The position numbers and the translations under genes were made by a program. The notes beneath the pieces were generated by a model. That model was not told the origin of the DNA and made no database searches. It worked only from the letters and a program-made list of their open reading frames with translations. This document shows, in pieces, positions 45,341 to 58,600 of a stretch of DNA of 64,000 nucleotides (its first letter is position 1; each line of letters opens with the position of its first letter). Source of the stretch: Chrysoperla carnea (lineage: Eukaryota; Arthropoda; Insecta; Neuroptera; Chrysopidae); contig NC_058339.1 of NCBI RefSeq assembly GCF_905475395.1, positions 37,767,172-37,831,171 of the forward strand, given 5' to 3'.

Positions 45341-48300
45341 TACTGTATCATCTAAATGACGAAACAAAAAATGAACATCAGTCGGAAATATATAATATAG
45401 AATGTTGATTCTGTTTAAAAAAAATTATTATTCTATTTGTTTACTACAGGTCACATTGCTGTGTTTCAGATTCGCCTTTAAAGTAAATATAATATCTGCA
45501 ATAGCATACCTTATATCTGTATATCATGATGCTTCCCTTTTTTTAAATTACAAAAATACAACCCACCAAGTACGATGAAAAGGGGTGAATTTTTTAGGGG
45601 GATTAATAACACGACTCTTTTCATGAATGAGTCATTGATGAATATTTGCACTCTTACACAGTCTATGGTGAAATGTAATTATTTGTATACTCCAGCATTC
45701 CAATAAACCAAAACAAATGTAAACACTTGATTTATTCATACACAAAAAAAGAGAGAAGCATTGGCGCCTAATGTAGGGGAAACAAGTGTTGTTTATTTTT
45801 GTATTAATTATTTTGTTTGGATATTCTAGTTTTTTTAAAACACCCCTCTGGGTCTTTTTATTTATAATTGTTGTGTACATTTTTTTTATCGTAATTAGTT
45901 ATTAAATGCATAATTATCGCCGGATGTTTGTCTTTTAATTAAAGTCACGCAATCCGTGTTTGATTTGAATTAAATTTTGCACGGAAATTGTCTGAATTAT
46001 TTTTACAGATGTAATAGTAATTTTGACCCTGATTTAAAACGATGAACTGTAAATGGTTATAAGCAATTTCCGGAGTCATTGTTGCCGTAAAAGTGACAGT
46101 TTTTCGATCTCCTCGGCTCTCGGTGTGATAACATGCAAATGTTTTGAGAATTATTGGCTAACTATAGACCGATTTCTTCGTGGTGATGTGAATTTTCATC
46201 CCTACGCGAATTGCGATGTCAGATTAGAGATATTATTCTACGAATGACTTGTCTTAACCTTATGCGTTGCGATTATTTCTTATGGGTCTGTAAAAATATA
46301 GAAGTTAACCTGATCTATTATTGGTAATGAATGATAAAAACATCAAATCATGTAAATTGAAACGATAGTAAGGCAAAAAGTTTTTAATTTAAATAATTGA
46401 GCCTATGCTTATTTTGGTTGTATATATCCACAGTTGAAAAAAAAAAAACATGGTTTGACTAATTCTGTTTCATCATAAGATATATAGAGAAGGTAATTTT
46501 ATTTTGTGTTTCTTTCTACTTGGAAGACGCGTTTCTGAATGTGTGTTTCCTGCTTTTGAGTCCATTGGCTTTAGATTTTACGACAAATCTGATATAAGTG
46601 ATTGTTCGAAGAAATTGGAAGACGCGTTTTTGATTTTGTGATTGTTTTTTTCTGGTTTACTGTTTTCTTTGAAAAAAAAAAGTTTTAGAAGTTTCCTGCT
46701 TTTGAGTCTATTATTGGCTTTAGATTTTTCCACAAATCTCTGATAAGTGATTGTTTGAAGAAATTGGAAGACGCGTTTCTGATTGTGTGATTGTTTCTTC
46801 TGGTTTACTGTTTTCTTTGAAATAAAAGAAAAATTCTAGAAGTTTCCTGCTTGTGAGTCCATTGGCTTTAGATATTACGACAAATCTGGTATAAGTGATT
46901 GTTTGAAGAAATTTAACAAATTTCCTAGTTCCATGGATATATGATATATGATGAAAATATAGAAGCGTTGGGAATAATTAAATATTTCTTGCAAACCATG
47001 AAATAATGACAAAACTCAAAAGTTTCAGTTTTGAAACAAATTAACTCAAATTTATTTGTTTCAAAAATAATTTCAGAATGATGTTTTGTTAAGTTGCATT
47101 TCATGAAACATAAAAATTATGCATATACATTGTGGCACCTTTAAGATGAAGACACCTTCATATTTTCGGTATTTATTAATCCCTATTCCTATAAATAACG
47201 ATATAAGGGGGTATCTTCATTTTAAATGCGACATACTGTATAATAATTTGTGGAGCGATTTTCGAGATATGGTTAAAATTGTATACGATGAGCGCATCTC
47301 TCCGAAACTTATTATCTAAATCTTTGTAATAAGTGTTATTAAAGTTAAAAATCAATGTTATTTTGCCGTTGTTAGTACTTAGAACACATTTAAAGAAAAA
47401 CAAATGACTTGTGGGTCAATATTTTTTAATCGTAGGTCTGCTTACACGCCATACTCTTATGGTATGTTACTATTTTAAATGTTTTTCGTTTTATTTTTTG
47501 TCCAGCCTGGTTGACAAAAGATGAATGAGTTTTGGAGTGAGTAATAAATTCGATAGAAATAAAAAAGTTGTACTGTCACGCCCCTCTTACAATTGAATTT
47601 AATCTGTTGACGTGAGCGTAACATGAATTGGACATATAAAATGTACTATTGTGTAATTCCCCTTCATTTTTGTTATAAATTGGTAAGAGATAGTAAATAG
47701 TATTCTCGAGTTTTCCACTTCCTAATTATCTACTACGTTTTACTATTTAATTTTCTCTAACGAAAACTTTTCACTATGTCATCAAAAATTGAATGCTTTT
47801 ATCACATCTTAGAATTCATTCTTCATTCCATTTTATTTCATAGATGTTGTGTGTATTCATATATTATTACGAAGTCATAAAATTTTGTCTGATCTATTAT
47901 TGGACTGTTAAGGCCATTTCTAGAAGCGTAACATAAAAGTGCACAGATCAGAATGCACGTCATTAAACACTACGATACTGACAGTATTATTGTTTTGACC
48001 TGCTTGTCTTGTCTGCAACAATACTGTCAAAATTTAACAGGGAAAAGTTTGGTGCTCAAGTCAAATTACTATGGTTTCTTAGTACCCAATTTCGTCAATG
48101 AATAAAATAGGATCCAATTTCACTGAAAATCCGATATTTAGAAAAGTCATATTAAATTTTTACATAACAGTCAAATTTGAGATTTAATGCAATTTATATT
48201 TATTATATTAAAATTCTTCCTAGGATATTTTGGGTCATGTTCTATTTATTTGTATTTTTTTCTAGATATTGAGATTCTAATCCTAGTCATAACGAGATTT

Positions 48301-48430
48301 CTGTCGCCTAGCCAATTTGATAACGATATTATTCTTTTCTAGAATACACGCGTGCCTTTACATATTGAATATATTTTAATACTCAACAATCGTATTATCC
48401 CAACCAACCGCCTCTTATGTTATATAAAAC
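45341..48430. other. AT-rich non-coding stretch
   Basis: No supportable gene. The ORFs at 45632-45880, 46053-46247 and 47119-47403 lack recognisable features. The tandem repeat at 46519-46915 is listed separately. Confidence 0.45.
46519..46915 (+). repeat. Tandem repeat, ~150-bp unit
   Basis: TTGGAAGACGCGTTTCTGA or a close form occurs at 46519, 46614 and 46765. Each is followed by TTTCCTGCTTTTGAGTC, GGCTTTAGATTTT and GTGATTGTTTGAAGAAATT or variants. The first unit lacks the middle third (the TTTACTGTTTTCTTTGAAA segment). About 2.6 units. Confidence 0.75.
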
Positions 48431-48432
48431 TA

Positions 48433-50011
48433 AACTGTTCCACAAACAAAAGTGGCGCACTTTGCAAAATTTAATTTAAAAAAAATTTTAATTGAATTTT
48501 TTTCGGTAAGTTTAAAATAAGAAACCAGTCATAAAAACAGGGAACACACGATAACTAAAAAAAAAAACTTTTGTTTGAGTAACTACAAAACTTTTTAATA
48601 TCGAATGCATTCTATTTTGACTTATATTTAAGCATATATTTTCACCAAAAATTTAATTAAGTAATTTTGAAATGTGATATTATTTTCGAGTTTTGGGTAG
48701 AGACTTTGTTTTGGTAAAGAAAAGTTTTTAGTAATAGACATAAAAAAAATCGATATTACCTACAACAATGGTGATCAAAAATCGAAAATAAAAATTGTTT
48801 TATAGCACAAGAGACGGTATAAGATCGATATTCGCCCATTTTATAACCAGATGAGAGGCATGTTTAATGAAATTTTATTCATTTTTACGCACTCCTATCA
48901 TAGTTTTTCTATCGAAAAGTGTTCATGGCTACTCTCTTAAATTTGAAATAGGGAAAATAATGGAAAAATATACCACTATTTCAAATAGTGATATACTTCA
49001 CACTAGCAAATAGTGAATAGTCACTACAAAATAGTGATTTTTTATACTTTTCACTATTTCATTTTTAGAGAGTATTTTAAAACAAATTAATTTTTTATCA
49101 ATTTATTCTATGAACCGGTTTCCAGGCAAGCCTATTTCATTATTTTCGTAATTAAAATATCTTTCTTCTGAGACCAATTTCCATTGCTTAACAGATCGGT
49201 GTAGTTACTTCTATTGACTTACCCGTTCATATGATATGAACAGATTTACACCGACCTATTAACCAATCGAAATTGGTATCTGAAAAAAGATAATTTAATT
49301 ACGAAAATAATGGTATAGGCTTGACTGAAAAAAGCCGTTCATGGACCAAATTGATTAATACTAATTTAATTAAAAATAGCCATGAACACTTTTCGATACA
49401 AAAGCTATGACAGGAATGTTTAAAAATCAATAAAATTTCACCCATCTTGTTTTCAAATGGGTGAAGATTGACCTTATACCGTATCTTAGACCATTAGTGC
49501 ATAAAACAATAAACACTAAACAATGTGTAATTTTAATATTTGGTGGAAGCGTCGATAAGTCATATTTTCAAAAAACACTAAAATTATGCTTTTATTAAAT
49601 ATGCTAATATTAAAAAGGAACTCCTGAGCAAAATTGCACTGATTCATGGATAGTTTATTTACTTCAAAACCAAACTTGTTTCAGTTGTTTTAAAACTGGA
49701 TTACAAATTGGCGCGATTTCATTCGCGATGGACAAAACCGACAGCAGTACAGCCAAAAGTATTGTAATTGGTATTGAAACTATCTGAAAAAGACTTACTG
49801 AAGTAAATATCAACCCTCGAAGTTCAGTTTCAGAATCTACAAAATCTGTTGAAAATTCAATCGAAAATATTGAGTCTGTATTACTATGTGTGTATTATTA
49901 TAGACATTTTGGCGTCTAGTTTTAGAGCCATAATATGAGAGTTTTTCGTATATTTTTTGACTGTGTGATGTTTTTCTTTTTAAAGTGCGCCACTTTTTTC
50001 ACGGAACAGTT
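48433..50011. mobile_element. 1.58-kb palindromic element at a TA site
   Basis: Terminal inverted repeats: AACTGTTCCACAAACAAAAG at the left and, reversed, AACTGTTCCGTGAAAAAAGT at the right, both followed by GGCGCACTTT. TA lies directly outside both ends (48431-48432, 50012-50013). A second, inner inverted pair of about 130 bases lies at about 48790-48935 and 49373-49510 (GTGTTCATGGCT against AGCCATGAACAC). The centre near 49228 is itself palindromic (GTTCATATGATATGAAC). There is no transposase ORF. A short run of a repeated AATAGTGA-like phrase lies at 48970-49060. Confidence 0.75.
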
Positions 50012-50395
50012 TATATATTCACAATACATACACAGGAGTATGTATCTATTTAAATTTATGTCAAACTATTTTATCTATCTCTAAATATAGATTTTGTAGT
50101 TACAACAATAATTTTAGTACATACATACGAGTATATACTACTAAACAAACATTTAACAACAATAATGACAAAAAAAAAATAGTTTAAACTATTTAAATAT
50201 TTAATAATAAATAAGTTTTTGAACAAATATATATATAAGTTTGTTATAATATACAACAAATATTGTGAATCTAATGTTATTTATTATTTAATTGAAACCA
50301 TCAGACACTAGGAAATTTGTAATTATTTATTTGTGTTATGTGGTTATGTCAAGACTTATAATAGCATAACGTAATAATGGCAGTGATGGCATTAA

Positions 50396-51362
50396 GGAGA
50401 CTAAAGTTACGTTCACGAAATATGCGATTCGATAATTCGTTTCTTTAGACTTAAAAACTGTACTCCTATTCGTTTCGATAGTTCAATTGCAATCTTACGA
50501 ATAGGAACCCAGCTTGATACCTGTCTGCTTCGCTTGTTTTGAAAGTTAAGATTGGTATATACCGACGCTTTATAGCCTACACCTCTCACAGAAATCTTTA
50601 ATTTATGGTTCAAAATGATGCTCATAGATGATGCAGTGAAATGTCAGGCTAAATTTAATTTTTTTTAAACATATATCTTTATAAATTATAGCTCATGTGT
50701 TATCCTGATCTAGGCTATATTATTGTAGAGTTTCATTCAAATCCTTCTGTAGTTGTGCGTGAAAGCGTAACAAACAAACACACATATGTAGATAAAATAT
50801 ATAGGGGTTTGAATTGGCTCGGATTGGTTAGAATGATATAAAAACCCATTAAATTATGTATAATGGCAGGCATGGCCAGTATATAATTGGGATTTACGAA
50901 AATAGTTCAAAATTTAAAGAGAAAAAATAACCGAATTATTGGAACTCTCAAATGTGCGTGTTCCAATATATTTAAAATGTATACCTATAGTTTGATACAT
51001 CCATGCATTCTCGCTAAATTTGACATTTATAACATTGAGGAAGAATATTCAGAAACACAATGTTTCACTGCTCATTCAGAAGAATAAAGTTTTTTTAAAA
51101 GCTCCACCAATGTTTTTAGAACGTCAATTTTTGAATTAAACAGCAAAAAAAATTTTGAATTAGGTAGCAATTTCCTAAAAATTGACCTCCGTAAGTAAAC
51201 ATAATTTACTGTTTGTATGTATAGCCACAGGGTTTGATAATATTAGATTACAGATGATTAAATATCAAAAAGACCCTTATCGTTTTCTGAAATCAACTTA
51301 GTCATTTACATCTTGCATCTGCCTTTCATTTTTTTATCCAATCATGATGTCTGCAACTAATG
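50396..51362 (+). repeat. Diverged tandem duplication, copy 1
   Basis: Shares many landmarks in order with 51360-52075: TATGCGATTCGATAATTCGT, GCTCATTCAGAAGAATAAAG, TGAATTAAACAGCAAAAAA, AAAATTGACCTCCGTAAG and AAATATCAAAAAGACCC. Copy 1 holds an extra segment of about 220 bases. A 70-codon minus ORF (50413-50625) in this copy is not conserved in copy 2. Confidence 0.65.
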
Positions 51363-52075
51363 AGACTATAGATAGTTAACTTTAATGAAATATGCGATTC
51401 GAAAATTTGTCTTTTTAGACTGCTCTCCTGTTCGTTTCAATAATTAATCTCTTTCAGTCTAAGATTGCATGAATGGGAACGCATGCAGAGAGATTTTTTG
51501 TTTTATAATATATGGATAAGCTCAATAGGTGATCGGACCAAATATTTTTTATCACTTCAGGTGAAGAATTCTTACTTCACGAGAAGTGAAGGTGAACTTT
51601 GTTTTGTTAAAATTAGACGAGCAATGTTTGAATTCAATCTCTTTCATTAATAACTGCTTCGTTTTTTAATCAATTTTAATTTCACTTTCAAATTTTGTCA
51701 TGGTATCAAGTCCAGTTTTACATTTTTATGGGTAATATAGCCAATTCGACATTAAGCTTATCCCCTAACGATAAACTAACGATATTTCAAGGTTGAACCC
51801 CACAATATTTCAAGGCTCATTCAGAATAAAGTTTAACTTTTTAAAGCTAAATCGATGTTTTTATAAAGTTAATTTTTGAATTAAACAGCATACAAAAATT
51901 TTGAATTAGGTAGCATTTTTCCAAAAATTGACCTCCTTAAGCAAATATAGTTTACTGTTTGGGTTTGATCCTATTTGATAACAGATAACCAAATATCAAG
52001 ACCCTCATTGTTTTTTGAAATCAACATAATCCTGCATCTATCTTTAATGTATCCAGTCATTATGCAATTAATTAG
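51363..52075 (+). repeat. Diverged tandem duplication, copy 2
   Basis: Second, shorter copy of the preceding segment: TATGCGATTCGAAAATTTGT at 51391, GGCTCATTCAGAATAAAG near 51804, then TGAATTAAACAGCATACAAA and AAAATTGACCTCCTTAAGC. Differences are spread throughout, so the duplication is old. No gene recognised in it. Confidence 0.65.
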
Positions 52076-53935
52076 GGGGTGGAATGATGGAGCGTGAAAG
52101 TGGTGATATATAATCGAATATTTTCAAATAAACTCCATGTGGAGTATCAAATAAAGCATGATGTGTATATTACAAAACTGTAACCCTTGCGCAAGGCGAT
52201 ATGGGGAGGAGGTAAAAGTGAGGATGTTGCCCAGCTTAGCGGGTAGTTCGCAGTTAGCATCGTAATAAAACCAACTTGGAAAATACCTGTTGAAGTAAAC
52301 AAACTCGATAAATAATTGTTTGTGTGTTTTTCATATTTTCAATTCAATATTATATCAAAGACAGTTCTTAAAGTTTTATGTCTATCTTCTGGATGATTCC
52401 TTCTAGTCTCCTTAATGCAACCAGATAATATTCTAATATATGGAATCTATGTTTAGTGTTTATAATGTTGTATGTATCTTATACTAAATAATATGTGTTA
52501 AATGTTTAATAAACTGTATCTCTTCTTATATATAGATAGATATTATATTATGTTATATGTTTATTTATTATAAATTTGTTTGAAAATGTATTATGTATGG
52601 TTCGTTAAGATCATACTACATACTTATACTCATACTTCTTATTATTAATTGTTACAGACTAATGACGTTCAAGATGAGTATAATTATTGTTTTAAATGTA
52701 TAATAAAAATGATAGATAATGTTATATTATAACACAACAAAATGTTTTTAAAATTGTATCGGCGTCTACTTTACTTCTACAATTATATGTATTAGATCTC
52801 TTGTTTTTATCCTACTTTGAAAAGTATTTAATACAGTGACGGATTTGTTGCAGCACCTCTGTGGCTGTAGTGTAATCTTATGGAAAATGTATTCATATTC
52901 TGACCAATTGCAGCATCTTCAGTTGAATCTTTTTTCTCGAATACCGTAACATGTTCATCTTTGTAGATGCAATAACCGAACGATAACATTGTAAGAATTG
53001 TCCAATCGGTTTTCTATTTAATCTCAAAATTGCCTAAAAGATCATAAAATTTTGTTCGTTATTTCCTATAATCGTTAAAACCTATATGGAAATTTATACG
53101 GATATTTTAGTAATTAACGGTATACTTCTATCGATAATCTTACGTTGGAACTAGTTCAAAAGGAAGCGGATTACAATGGCATTTTTTTTATCATTATAAA
53201 TAGATCAGCTATTTCGATTTTCCCATTTCGGCTACGACTACGTAACTTCCAACCATCTATTCAAGTAAGATATTTAATATGGCATGACCAGGAAGATTCG
53301 GTTTTTTCTTTTCGTTTATTATCCAATCATGTTGGCTTAATCACATACGAACATAGACATGCTTATTTCACATACAATCTATATTTTGTTCATTTTCTTC
53401 TGTTTGCAAATTCGGTTAAAAAAAATTCGTATATAAGATATCTACAGATGTGGGCGTGTTTCCAACGTTTTTTTTGCACATTTTTAACCAATTTAACTAT
53501 CTTAATTTTGTTTTCAAAATGATTTTGAAATAAAAAAAAGATTGCGGTCGTAGGACCCCCTTTAAAAACGAAGTTCTTTTATATCCAAAACAAGTTATGC
53601 ATACGTATCCATAATCAGTTTTGGATATAAATAGTACAAAAATGCAAAATTCGTGTACTATAATAAATAAAAATAATATAAAGTAAGTGAACACACACAC
53701 ATGCACACACAAAGCAAATCTCACACTGTTACGTGATAAATTCTACCTGTTTGCTCATCATAGCAAGCCGAGTGAAGAAACTATATTCCAAAAATAAAAA
53801 ATGGTGGAGGTGCCATGAAAAAGATATATTATATCAACATTATATATTCTCATATAATGCGTTTTAAGTGTTCTTTAGAAGTATGTGTAGACTACCTATG
53901 ACGATATTTACGTTCGTTAAACAAATAATTACTAG
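52076..53935. other. AT-rich non-coding stretch
   Basis: No gene that I can support. The ORF at 53145-53522 (125 codons, plus) is the longest in this part, but its composition (Phe/Ile/Leu/Arg-rich) shows no motif and no splice context. A short (AC)n run lies near 53692-53710. Confidence 0.4.
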
Positions 53936-54752
53936 ACAACAACTAAAATGAAGCCAAGCAGCTCTTAAATCCTTCAGCTCAGTCCATCTAACGTCAAAAG
54001 TAGCACAGGACTGCCGTACGTCCTTAAATGAGCTGACGGAACAAATGAATGTGAACTTGGTATGGGTACCGGGACACAGGGATATTCCAGGAAATTGCGA
54101 AGCCGGTGAGCTTCCCAGAAATGGCACAATGCTGCCGAACACAAGCATCAATAATTATCCGGGAGTTCCATTTGCGAACTGCAAGTTGCTCCTCAAAGAG
54201 GATATCATAAAAAGGGGCAATCTTAGATGGAGAGAGGAACGTACTTGTGGTACTACAAAACAGATATGATCTGAGTACAATCGCAGGCGTTCCGCAGATC
54301 TTATATCACTTCCAAGGGCCTCTGTTCGCAAAGTTGTTGCGGCTACTACAGGACACTGGTTGGGCGGCAGGCATGCTGAACGCTTGGGCTTGGCAGTGTA
54401 TCACGACTACTGCAGGAGCTGTGTGGTGAGGAGGAGGAGACAATGTCTTATCTTCTCTGTCACTGCCCAGCTCTTTTCATGAGGAGATGGACTTACTTGA
54501 GCCAACCTACTTGACGACCGCTCGGACCTAAAGGCCGTCGACGTCAAAGCTCTTCTGCTGTTCTTAAACAGCTCCAAATGGTTCATAAAGTAGTGGCCGG
54601 ATGGGCCAATCCTTTTTCGGTATCACAACGGACCATATGGTCTAAGTGTGTCCCACCCCAGGATAGCCACTCTAACCTAGAATGAAAAATTGACGTTCCA
54701 ATACCCAATCACGTGACTAACTAATTAAAGATAAAACTTCACAAAAAAAAAA
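53936..54752 (+). pseudogene. LINE (Jockey/R1-type) 3' fragment with RNase H remnant
   Basis: An open frame at about 53956-54246 encodes the C-terminal RNase H part of a non-LTR retrotransposon: VNLVWVPGHRDIPGNCEA, where the classical text is a PGH motif followed by N-C-EAD-LAR; here it reads EAGELPR. After frame breaks a Cys-rich tail follows (CGEEEETMSYLLCHCPAL), also typical of such elements. The segment ends with an A-run at 54742-54751. It is 5'-truncated and frameshifted, as usual for dead LINE copies. The two ORFs at 54045 and 54247 are pieces of it. Confidence 0.85.
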
Positions 54753-55641
54753 GACATACTGTAATATTATATGCATACCTCTATGTTTTCTACATTCTTT
54801 TAGAAATACTATCACGCATATGAATCATTGAAAGATAACAATTCGAATTATTTTCTTATTATTATGCTAATCGATTTCAACTACTACATACACTATCTAT
54901 AAAAATAGATATAAAAAGAAAATGATTTATCGATATTAAAAAACGATAACGATTGTGACTACAGAAACCGACACTGTTTTTACCATTTTATAATACCACC
55001 ACACTGTGGAATACACCATACATACACATATATACGGTCTTACGAGAAAAGGGGAATGATGTTTACTAGGCAAGCGCAATATAAAACTAAATGCGGGCGG
55101 ATGCAATAGAATATAAATACGTACTAAAAAACAAAGAGAGCAATATATATTGATGGAATGTTGTCTTTTTCCATTGAAGAATCATATGGTATCGTTAAAC
55201 AAGCTGGGTCAATACTTCAGAAGGAAGAGTGTATGTGTATATGTGTATAAGCTATGCAAAGGAGATGATTTTAAATCAGACAGTTCTGAGTAGTTAATAA
55301 GCATGCCCTGTTTAGGGATAACATTTTATTTTCATTGTATTTAATTCTACTCTCTGATTATTACAATACAGAGCACATGTTGTCAAAATAACAGCGAAAA
55401 AAATTATTGTAAAAAAAAATGTTTACGGATATAAAAAAACTTTAACTTTACGGTGAAACAATGAAAAAAATGTTTTTAATAATCATGAATCAAATAAATT
55501 TGGTGTTTACTTGCTGAAAAAATTTTTTTGGTGTAAAAAGGATTGACATTTTCTCTGTGTGGTTCACTACTGTTTTGTAAAAAAAAAATGTTATTGTTAT
55601 AAAATTTTAAAATAAAAATTTTTGTATACACTCACAATAAA
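54753..55641. other. Upstream region of the candidate secreted-protein exon
   Basis: AT-rich, with no ORF of note. Around 55100-55330 the composition is more mixed, with a possible initiator-like AATCAGACAG near 55276. If the exon at 55642 is real, its promoter and 5' UTR would lie here. Confidence 0.35.
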
Positions 55642-55684
55642 ATGGATTTTTGGATGTTAACATTTCTCCTTTACTTTCTTTTTG
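55642..55684 (+). CDS. Candidate signal-peptide exon of an unidentified gene
   Basis: ATG at 55642 in the context CAATAAAATGG opens MDFWMLTFLLYFLF, a hydrophobic signal-peptide-like stretch. After 43 nt it meets a perfect donor, TTTTTG|GTAAGTAT (phase 1). A signal peptide split by an early intron is common in insect secreted and cell-surface protein genes. The next exon is not visible in the remaining 8.3 kb, so a long first intron would have to run past the window edge. The hydrophobic text could also arise from AT-rich DNA by chance. Confidence 0.4.
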
Positions 55685-58600
55685 GTAAGTATCGTTATTA
55701 TTTCATAATAAAATATAACCCACCTTCTAAGGTTGAATGAACTATTTGAAAAAAAAATTGATTAAAATTTAGACCAGTAAATATTTTTCTATATACTGGG
55801 TGTGACTTTTAATAAACACAATTATTTTAGAAGAAAAATAAAATTAAATTAAAAAAGACATTGAGACAAAATGAGTTTTTTTAATTTCTAATGGATTTTT
55901 TATCAGACATTTCAATCAAACATTACATATACGATCGGCTCTTTCATTAAACAGGTTTTTTTTGAATACATACGAAGATTTATTACTATGTTTTGGACAT
56001 TTTAATAACATGCTGCTTTTCCAAACAACAATTTTCTTTTATATTATATACGCATTTGGTGAAAAACATTTTTTAAGTGTATATATATACATATAAAAAT
56101 GTTTTTTCAGTGAAAAATCAATAAAATATATGCTTTTCTTATGGTGTTTTTGTATGTTATTTTTGTTGTTATAAACGTTTCGGGGTTAAATCCTTATTTG
56201 ATTCCATAATACATGGGATTTTTTTTATGACGTTTTAGTTGTTGGTGTTGGCGTTGGGAAGATTTACCAGTTGTGTGGTTGTTCTACGTTAGTTCGTAGT
56301 TTTATAATTTATTCCATTCATAATTATCAACTCGTGCAATGAGAATAACAGCAGGAGTGACTGAATTTTTAATTATAGAAAAATAATGCTCTACCATGGT
56401 TTTATCAGCTCAAGTCTATGTAAAAATATTTTCTCAATCGATTTGTTGTCACAAATTGTTATGTCAGCTTGGGGAATATAATGTTAATGGTAGTTTTAAA
56501 AGTGTTTTTGCTAGTTTTTAACATAAACTTGCGAATTTTGAATATTATTAAAGTCTTAAATATGTTAAAAACTTAAAAAGGTTCTAAAGAATAATAAAGC
56601 TTATATGAAAAGACGAAAGATACTTATTTTATATTGTATTTTTTATTTGAGTTTCGTATTATTGCTTTAAGTTCTTCGGACCGTAAATTCGTAAATAAAA
56701 TCTGTATTCTTTAAAAGAGAGCCAGCCTCTATTCTATTGGGAAATACAGATAACATAGAATTAGAAAATTTACGAACCATTGAAATCGATCATCTTTTTA
56801 TCCTGGTTGTTTAGTGTTCAAAAATAAAAGAAATTATAGATTATTTAAAAGGTCTTTATTATAGCTTATATGAAAAAATTAAAATCTTTTTGTAATTTTT
56901 AGACCTCCTCAATAGTTAGAACTGATATGCTTTAAAAATAGTTCTACTGCAACAATCTATTATACATATTTGCAATTTACTATAACAAGATCAATTTTTA
57001 TCACAACCCTTATTAATCTAAGAAGGGTACTGATACTTAAAGGAACTTATAAAGAAGTTTTTATACGCTAAATTGTTGGAAGATGTAACTAACAAGTATG
57101 CTCATTTACTTAGATAATTTAGGAATATGATTTCTAGAATCATTTAAATAGAAATTGGTTTGGAAATCTCTCAAATTATAGGAAAATATGCAAGAAGATT
57201 TTCATGATTCAATTAAGGGAAATTTCCAATATTTAAACAAAAAAAACAAAATTGAAGACCATGAATTAAAATACAAAAAACAGTTCTTATGTTTTTGAGT
57301 TCTTACTCTTAAAAACCAGTCCAAAAAGAAACAAACATTATTATTAACTGATGAAGTATTAAAGAAATATCTGTCGTGAGCAAATGTGGAAAGAATTACT
57401 TGAACTTATAAATTATGTAAAATCAAAGGAATAGTATTTTAAATGAAGTGTAAAAGGTCTTAGAATAAAAACCTTTCAATCTGGGACTAAAAATGTTAAC
57501 AATAAGCCTTTTTCAGTTCTATTTAGAATGGGCAGATAATCGAAGTGAAGATGCTCAAATTGTCAATGCGATATTTTCATTATATAAACATTTGAAGAGC
57601 CCTTAAAATATACTATAAATCCTTAACATACATAATAATGTAGAAAAGAAATAAGTGTTTTCCATTTTATTCAGAATCGAAAGAAAATTGATAACGAAAA
57701 TGGTGAAAAGTCGAAGTATTATTTTAAAATAAAATATCTGAAAAGGTTGTATAATGGTTGAAACATTTTCTTATGCAATTTTCTTAAAGTGATTCGAATT
57801 CTCTATAATTTTACAGTTATTCTATAAAATGAATGCTGATTTCCAGTAATAAAAAATAGAGACATTTCATCGAATCTCCAAGGATTTGGCCTAGATATTA
57901 AACGTACTATGTAATATATTTATATTTGTTCCGTAAATCACATTCAATAATTATAAAATATTTTATGTACCTATGGTTGTTGGTTATTGAGGAAATAAAC
58001 AAAATTTTTAATTGAAAATGGAATAGTGAACAAGAGGTCAAAAGGTTTTTTTAAACCTGTGTGGGAAAACAAACAAAAGAGTAATTTGCTATGACGCCAT
58101 TCCTGAATATAAAAATGTAATTTTTGAAATAACATCGTTAAGTCTAAAAACTCGTATATGAGTATGAGCTTTGTTGTGTATGCGTATATGTGTTTATCCC
58201 ACTGATTATTGTTAAGCTCACACAGATTTAGGCCTCATGTCAGTAGTGTTGTTTGTGAAGTGACCACATGGGAGTAATATCATTTCAGATTTCGGAGAGA
58301 AGAATGTATGTATGCCTCTGTTTTGTTGTAGTAAACAAACAAAATTGTAAATAAAAACAATGAACGAAAAATTGTTGTTACTCTTTTATTAAAATTGTTG
58401 TTGATAAGGGAAATTTGTTTTTTTTTTTTTTAGTAATACTTTTCACTGTGTATCTAGAATTCCGTTTCGATGTATTTAGAAAATACATCGGCATTATTTT
58501 ATTCTATAATTTGATATTGACATCTTATGATTTTCTTGTTATGTTTAAAAACTAATCCAAATGAATTCAGGGATAGTTACAAAGGATATTACTACTAAAA

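Noticed and set aside
53145..53522. 125-codon plus-strand ORF
   Set aside because: The first codons come from a non-ATG start, and composition and motif content do not suggest a protein; no neighbouring exon fits.
54045..54429. Two adjacent ORFs considered as a host RNase H gene
   Set aside because: They are frame-broken parts of one LINE 3' end followed by an A-run.
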